Below the pieces are notes generated by a model. That model made no database searches. It saw only the letters and a program-made list of their open reading frames with translations, and was not told where the DNA came from. Below, in pieces: positions 60,590 through 64,000 of a stretch of 64,000 nt of DNA. How positions within the stretch are numbered: the stretch's first letter is position 1; each line of letters opens with the position of its first letter. The translations under genes and the position numbers were made by a program. The DNA is from JBQLZQ01 sp052168355 (GTDB taxonomy: Bacteria; Pseudomonadota; Alphaproteobacteria; DSM-16000; Inquilinaceae), in contig JBQLZQ010000072.1 of assembly GCA_052168355.1 (NCBI GenBank), forward strand, positions 33,982-97,981. The letters are read 5' to 3'.

Positions 60590-61549
60590 ATGAAACGCCG
60601 GACCATCCACACCGCCATGACGCCCCTGGAGTGGGGCCTGATGCTGACCCTGTCGATTCTGTGGGGCGGGTCGTTTTTCTTTGTCGGTGTCGCCGTGGAA
60701 AGCCTGCCGCCTTTCACCATCGTGGCGCTGCGGGTGGGCCTGGCGGCGCTGGCGTTGCATCTGGTGCTGCGGATCATGGGAGTGGCGCTGCCCCGCGACG
60801 GCCGGGTCTGGATGGCCTTTCTCGGCATGGGGGTTCTCAACAATCTGATCCCCTTCTCCCTGATCGTATGGGGCCAGACACAGATCGCGAGCGGCCTGGC
60901 ATCCATTCTCAACGCCACCACGCCGCTGTTCGGGGTGCTGGTGGCCCACGCCCTGACCGCGGACGAGAAACTGTCCCCGGCCCGCCTCATCGGGATCGTT
61001 GCGGGCCTTGCCGGTGTGACGGTTCTGATCGGCCCGGAGCTGTTGGCCGGTCTTGGCGACCGGGTGCTGGCCCAGGTCGCGATCCTGGCCGCCGCCTTGT
61101 CCTACGCCTTTGCCGGCACCTTTGGACGACGGTTCAAACGGATGGGCGTGCCGCCCCTGGCGACCGCCACCGGTCAGGTGACGGCGTCGGCGATCCTGCT
61201 GGCTCCGGTGGCGCTGATCGTCGACCGGCCCTGGGACCTTGCGATGCCAGGCCCGGATGTCTGGGCGTCGCTGCTGGGGCTGGCGATCCTGTCGACGGCC
61301 CTGGCCTACATCCTCTATTTCCGCATCCTGGAGACGGCCGGCGCCACCAACCTGTTGCTGGTGACGTTTCTCATTCCCGTCAGCGCCATCCTGCTCGGCG
61401 CTCTGTTTCTCGGTGAGCGGCTGGCGCCGGCCCATCTCCTGGGCATGCTCCTGATCGGTCTGGGTCTGGCCGCCATCGATGGCCGTCTGCCGGCGTGGCT
61501 CCGGACCCGCGCCCGGCGCCCGGTGGCCGGTTCGGAACCCCGGCCATGA
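60590..61549 (+). CDS. EamA/DMT-family transporter
   Basis: 319 residues, ten membrane segments in two EamA repeats: WGGSFFFVGVAVESLPPFTIVALRVGLAAL (by ends) and the second from LAQVAILAAALSYAFAGTFGRRF, with LLVTFLIPVSAILLGALFLGERL near the end. Exports small metabolites or amino acids; the substrate cannot be assigned. Its stop overlaps the next start (ATGA). Confidence 0.93.
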   Translation: MKRRTIHTAMTPLEWGLMLTLSILWGGSFFFVGVAVESLPPFTIVALRVGLAALALHLVLRIMGVALPRDGRVWMAFLGMGVLNNLIPFSLIVWGQTQIASGLASILNATTPLFGVLVAHALTADEKLSPARLIGIVAGLAGVTVLIGPELLAGLGDRVLAQVAILAAALSYAFAGTFGRRFKRMGVPPLATATGQVTASAILLAPVALIVDRPWDLAMPGPDVWASLLGLAILSTALAYILYFRILETAGATNLLLVTFLIPVSAILLGALFLGERLAPAHLLGMLLIGLGLAAIDGRLPAWLRTRARRPVAGSEPRP

Positions 61550-62298
61550 CGACGCACGCCGGCCGCTCCAGGCCCGCCCCGTCCGAGACCACGGCGCCGA
61601 TCGCGCAGCGGATCGACGCCCTGGACTGGAACGCCATCGCCGACCTGCTGGACGGGCGCGGCTGGGCCACGGCGCCGACGCTGCTGACGCCGCGGGAGTG
61701 CCGCCAAGCGATCGCCCTCTATGACGACGAGGGGCGGTTCCGCAGCCGCGTGGTCATGGCCCGCCACGGGTTTGGCGCCGGTGAGTACCGGTACTTTTCC
61801 CACCCGCTGCCGCCGCCGGTGGCCGACCTGCGGCGGCTCCTCTATCGTACGCTGGCGCCGGTGGCCAATGCGTGGGCCTCGCGGCAGGGCCGATCCCCCT
61901 TCCCGCTGACCCATGACGCCTTCCTGGCGGAGTGCCGAAAGGCCGGTCAGACGCGGCCGACGCCCCTTCTGTTGCGCTACGGGCCGGGCGACTATAACCG
62001 GCTGCACCAGGATCTCTACGGCGACATCCATTTTCCGCTGCAGGTCGCCATTCTTCTGGACGAACCCGGTGTCGGGTTCGAGGGCGGGGCTTTCGTCCTG
62101 ACCGAGCAGACGCCGCGCCGGCAGTCCCGCGCCCATGTGGTGCCGTTGGGTCTGGGCGACGCCGCGATCTTCGCGGTCAACGACCGGCCGGTCCGGGGCG
62201 CGCGCGGCTTTCATACCGTTCGGATGCGCCACGGCGTCAGCGAGGTCTGGTCGGGCCGGCGCCACACGCTGGGCATCATTTTCCACGACGCGCCATAG
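61546..62298 (+). CDS. 2-oxoglutarate/Fe(II)-dependent oxygenase family protein
   Basis: 250 residues. N-terminal helical segment, then a double-stranded beta-helix with iron ligands in RLHQDLYGDIHFPLQ (HxD), the distal His in GFHTVRMRHGVSEV and the 2-oxoglutarate-binding Arg in RRHTLGIIFHD. The family (Alp/prolyl-hydroxylase-like) includes antibiotic and arginine hydroxylases. Start ATG at 61546 overlaps the EamA gene's stop, so a transporter-oxygenase unit is likely. Confidence 0.88.
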   Translation: MTTHAGRSRPAPSETTAPIAQRIDALDWNAIADLLDGRGWATAPTLLTPRECRQAIALYDDEGRFRSRVVMARHGFGAGEYRYFSHPLPPPVADLRRLLYRTLAPVANAWASRQGRSPFPLTHDAFLAECRKAGQTRPTPLLLRYGPGDYNRLHQDLYGDIHFPLQVAILLDEPGVGFEGGAFVLTEQTPRRQSRAHVVPLGLGDAAIFAVNDRPVRGARGFHTVRMRHGVSEVWSGRRHTLGIIFHDAP

Positions 62299-62338
62299 TT
62301 CCAGTCCCGACATGAGCGACGATCTTGACAAGCGCCCA

Positions 62339-62362
62339 ATATATCGATACTTCTCGATATAT
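62339..62362. promoter_or_regulatory. ArsR operator (inverted repeat overlapping the arsR start)
   Basis: ATATATCGA (62339-62347), six-base spacer TACTTC, TCGATATAT (62354-62362): a perfect 9-bp inverted repeat whose right arm includes the first two bases of the ATG at 62361. It is very A+T-rich for this region. This is the expected layout for an ArsR homodimer site and would make arsR autoregulated. Confidence 0.8.
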
Positions 62363-62693
62363 GGATAAGAATAACACGCTCGTCGCGCTTGCAGCCCTGG
62401 CCCAGGAGACCCGGCTCGACGTGTTCCGCACGCTGGTCAAGGCAGGCCCCGCGGGTCTGCCCGCCGGGGTTATCGCCGACCGTTTGGGAGTGCGCCAGAA
62501 CACCATGTCGACCAACCTGGCGGTGCTCACCCGGGCCGGTCTGATTCGCAGCGAGCGCGAGGGCCGCAGCATCCGATATTTCGCCGATTTCAACGGTATG
62601 CGCGGTCTTCTTGCGTATTTGATGGAGGATTGCTGCGGTGGCCGCCCCACCGTCTGCGCCCCCCTGCTGGACGAGATCGCCTGTGCCTGCTGA
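62361..62693 (+). CDS. arsR: ArsR-family arsenic-responsive repressor
   Basis: 110 residues. Winged-helix fold: LVALAALAQETRLDVFRTLVKAG, PAGVIADRLGVRQNTMSTNLAVLTRAGLI and REGRSIRYFADFNGM. The As(III)-binding cysteines are C91, C92 and C99, in a C-terminal cluster like the CC-x-C type of Acidithiobacillus ArsR; C108 and C110 add to it. The ATG at 62361 is used because the inverted repeat operator abuts it; an earlier start at 62325 would translate the operator. First gene of the arsenic operon. Confidence 0.93.
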   Translation: MDKNNTLVALAALAQETRLDVFRTLVKAGPAGLPAGVIADRLGVRQNTMSTNLAVLTRAGLIRSEREGRSIRYFADFNGMRGLLAYLMEDCCGGRPTVCAPLLDEIACAC

Positions 62694-63444
62694 CGGTGCC
62701 CTTCCCGCCGCCGGCGTCGCGGCCCGCCCCGAGCGCGCCGTCGGCACTTCCGCGGTTTACACGCTGCCGCGCCGGCTGGCGGCGGAGGGGGTGGGCACTG
62801 CGTTCCTGCTGGCGGCGGTGATCGGTTCGGGCATCATGGCCGAGCGGCTGTCCGGCGGGAACGAGGGGCTCGCCCTGTTGTGCAACGCGGTGGCCACCGG
62901 CGCGGTCCTCTATGTGCTGATCACCGCCCTGGGGCCGATCTCGGGCGCCCATTTCAACCCGGCGGTGACCCTGGTCGCTGCCCTGGATCGCCGCCGTCCG
63001 CCAGCCGAGGCCGGTCTCTTCGCCCTGGCGCAGGTGGGCGGCGGTCTTGCCGGTATGCTGGCGGCCCACCTGATGTTCGCGGAGACCCCGATCCAGGTCG
63101 CCGCGACGGTGCGCACGGGACCGGCGCAATGGTTCGCCGAATGGGTGGCGACCTTCGGTCTGATCGCGACCATCCTGGTCACCGCCAAGGCGCGGGCCGA
63201 CGCCGTGCCCATGGCCGTCGCGCTTTACATCACCGGCGCCTACTGGTTTACCGCCTCGACCTCGTTCGCCAACCCGGCGGTCACCGTCGCGCGCGGGTTT
63301 TCCGACACCTTCGCCGGCATCCGCCCGACCGATGTCGCGCCGTTCATCGCCGCGCAGGCGGCCGGCGCGATCACCGCCATGGTCGCCTGCCGCTGGCTGC
63401 TGAACGCTCCGACCCATTCCCCAACCGAAAAGGACCTGCCATGA
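62683..63444 (+). CDS. aqpS: AqpS-like aquaglyceroporin (arsenic transport)
   Basis: 253 residues, MIP fold, six membrane segments. Both NPA boxes are visible: HFNPAVT and FANPAVT. In Sinorhizobium and other alphaproteobacteria AqpS next to arsR passes arsenite or organic arsenicals through the membrane. The start is uncertain: GTG at 62683 overlaps the arsR stop by 11 bp; GTG at 62638 is also in frame. Its stop overlaps the arsI start (ATGA). Confidence 0.92.
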   Translation: MPADGALPAAGVAARPERAVGTSAVYTLPRRLAAEGVGTAFLLAAVIGSGIMAERLSGGNEGLALLCNAVATGAVLYVLITALGPISGAHFNPAVTLVAALDRRRPPAEAGLFALAQVGGGLAGMLAAHLMFAETPIQVAATVRTGPAQWFAEWVATFGLIATILVTAKARADAVPMAVALYITGAYWFTASTSFANPAVTVARGFSDTFAGIRPTDVAPFIAAQAAGAITAMVACRWLLNAPTHSPTEKDLP

Positions 63445-63893
63445 AGCGCCTGCACGTCAACATCGCGGTCGAAGATCTAGACGCCTCGATCCGGTTCTAT
63501 GCGGCCCTGTTTGCGGCCGAGCCGACCGTGCGCAAACCGGATTACGCCAAGTGGATGCTGGACGACCCACGCGTTAATTTCGCCATCTCCGATCGCGGGC
63601 GCCGGACCGGGGTCGATCATCTCGGGATCCAGGTCGAGACCGAGGCCGAGTTGGCCGAGGTTCATGGCCGGCTGACGCAAGCGGCATTGCCGACGTTCGG
63701 CGAGGGCGCGGCCGCCTGCTGCTATGCCCGGTCGGAGAAAGTATGGTCGCGCGATCCCCAGGGCGTGCCGTGGGAAACGTTCCTGACCCTTGGCGACAGC
63801 CCCGTCTATGGCGAGGATCTGGATCTCACGGCCGAATCGGCCTGCTGCGCGCCGGTCGCGGAGCCGGCGCGACCGGCCGGCCCCTGCTGCTAG
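63441..63893 (+). CDS. arsI: ArsI-like C-As lyase (VOC metalloenzyme)
   Basis: 150 residues. VOC fold with metal ligands H5 (LHVNIAV), H60 (VDHLGIQV) and E112 (VPWETFL), and the vicinal C93-C94 pair that binds trivalent organoarsenic in ArsI. The C-terminal tail adds two CC pairs (ACCAP, PCC). It cleaves the carbon-arsenic bond of methylarsenite. With arsR and aqpS it forms an organoarsenical resistance operon. CadI-like annotation is the alternative, but the genetic context favours ArsI. The TAG stop is embedded in the palindromic repeat. Confidence 0.93.
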   Translation: MKRLHVNIAVEDLDASIRFYAALFAAEPTVRKPDYAKWMLDDPRVNFAISDRGRRTGVDHLGIQVETEAELAEVHGRLTQAALPTFGEGAAACCYARSEKVWSRDPQGVPWETFLTLGDSPVYGEDLDLTAESACCAPVAEPARPAGPCC

Positions 63894-63951
63894 AGCGCGA
63901 TCGTCATTGGTGGAAGCGGACCCGCTTCCACCAATGACGATCGCGCTCTAA
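63890..63951. repeat. About 60-bp perfect palindrome, copy 2
   Basis: A 29-bp arm TAGAGCGCGATCGTCATTGG... continues to GCGG, two central bases AC, then the exact reverse complement of the arm (63891-63950). It is closely related to the element at 21541-21602. TAG at its start is the arsI stop. The remaining 50 bp to the window end show no other feature. Confidence 0.95.
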
Positions 63952-64000
63952 CTCTATGAATAGAGTAGGATTCACGCCTTGGGTGGGATCGCCGAAGCGA

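Noticed and set aside
1..64000. tRNA, rRNA, CRISPR arrays, IS elements, prophage
   Set aside because: Intergenic gaps were inspected for cloverleaf arms, spaced repeats, transposase or integrase genes; none was found. A dedicated tRNA or CRISPR search could still reveal a weak feature.

Overview
This is a GC-rich chromosomal window, almost fully coding, from an alphaproteobacterium, most likely Rhodospirillales-like. Placement rests on gene content: an NDUFA12-type complex I accessory subunit next to DUF2155 and MlaD genes, a DUF1127 protein, a large B12-dependent ribonucleotide reductase (NrdJ), an RNase E with an acidic insertion in its S1 region, an ScfR-like regulator divergent from isocitrate lyase, and glnE followed by a convergent peroxiredoxin gene. 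No rRNA, tRNA, CRISPR array, phage or insertion sequence was recognised. The species cannot be named from the sequence.

Layout. 1-3.2 kb: glnE (5' end outside the window) and bcp. 3.5-10.7 kb: a same-strand block of signalling and polysaccharide genes: a receiver protein with a zinc-ribbon TackOD1-like region, a family 2 membrane glycosyltransferase, an HlyD-like protein, a free HPt protein, a membrane Cache-PAS histidine kinase and a stand-alone receiver. This is the best candidate for an undescribed system. 10.7-13.9 kb: ScfR-like regulator, aceA and a DUF4170 gene. 14-21.5 kb: small conserved genes, cobS-cobT, a TetR regulator, a CobC-like phosphatase, a YCII/DGPF protein with its ECF42-type sigma factor, and a VOC protein. 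21.6-30.2 kb: prfB with a programmed +1 frameshift, PBP1A, an AMIN amidase and rne.

30.2-39.5 kb: an aminotransferase, mgtE, a coupled operon around RimB/RimK, a gamma-glutamyltranspeptidase relative whose nucleophile appears to be missing, a periplasmic M48 protease and a DsbA-like protein. 39.5-43.6 kb: tyrosine/homogentisate catabolism (maiA, fahA, hmgA, with a divergent marR). phhA, which feeds this pathway, is 13 kb away and translationally coupled to an SDR gene. 43.8-46.7 kb: aroQ, accB, accC, aat. 46.7-49.2 kb: a pair of 105-nt direct repeats, then DUF2155, mlaD, the NDUFA12 gene and DUF1127. 49.7-53.5 kb: nrdJ, preceded by three TTAA motifs in CtrA-like spacing and followed by a clear intrinsic terminator. 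53.7-62.3 kb: assorted transport and metabolic genes. 62.3-63.9 kb: an arsR-aqpS-arsI operon for organoarsenical resistance.

Links between regions. cobS/cobT/cobC supply the cofactor for NrdJ. phhA, maiA, fahA and hmgA form most of phenylalanine/tyrosine breakdown, lacking only tyrosine aminotransferase and 4-hydroxyphenylpyruvate dioxygenase here (the class I aminotransferase at 30.3 kb is not obviously specific). A near-identical palindrome of about 60 nt follows two unrelated VOC-fold genes (21.5 and 63.9 kb), and each time it contains the gene's TAG stop codon.
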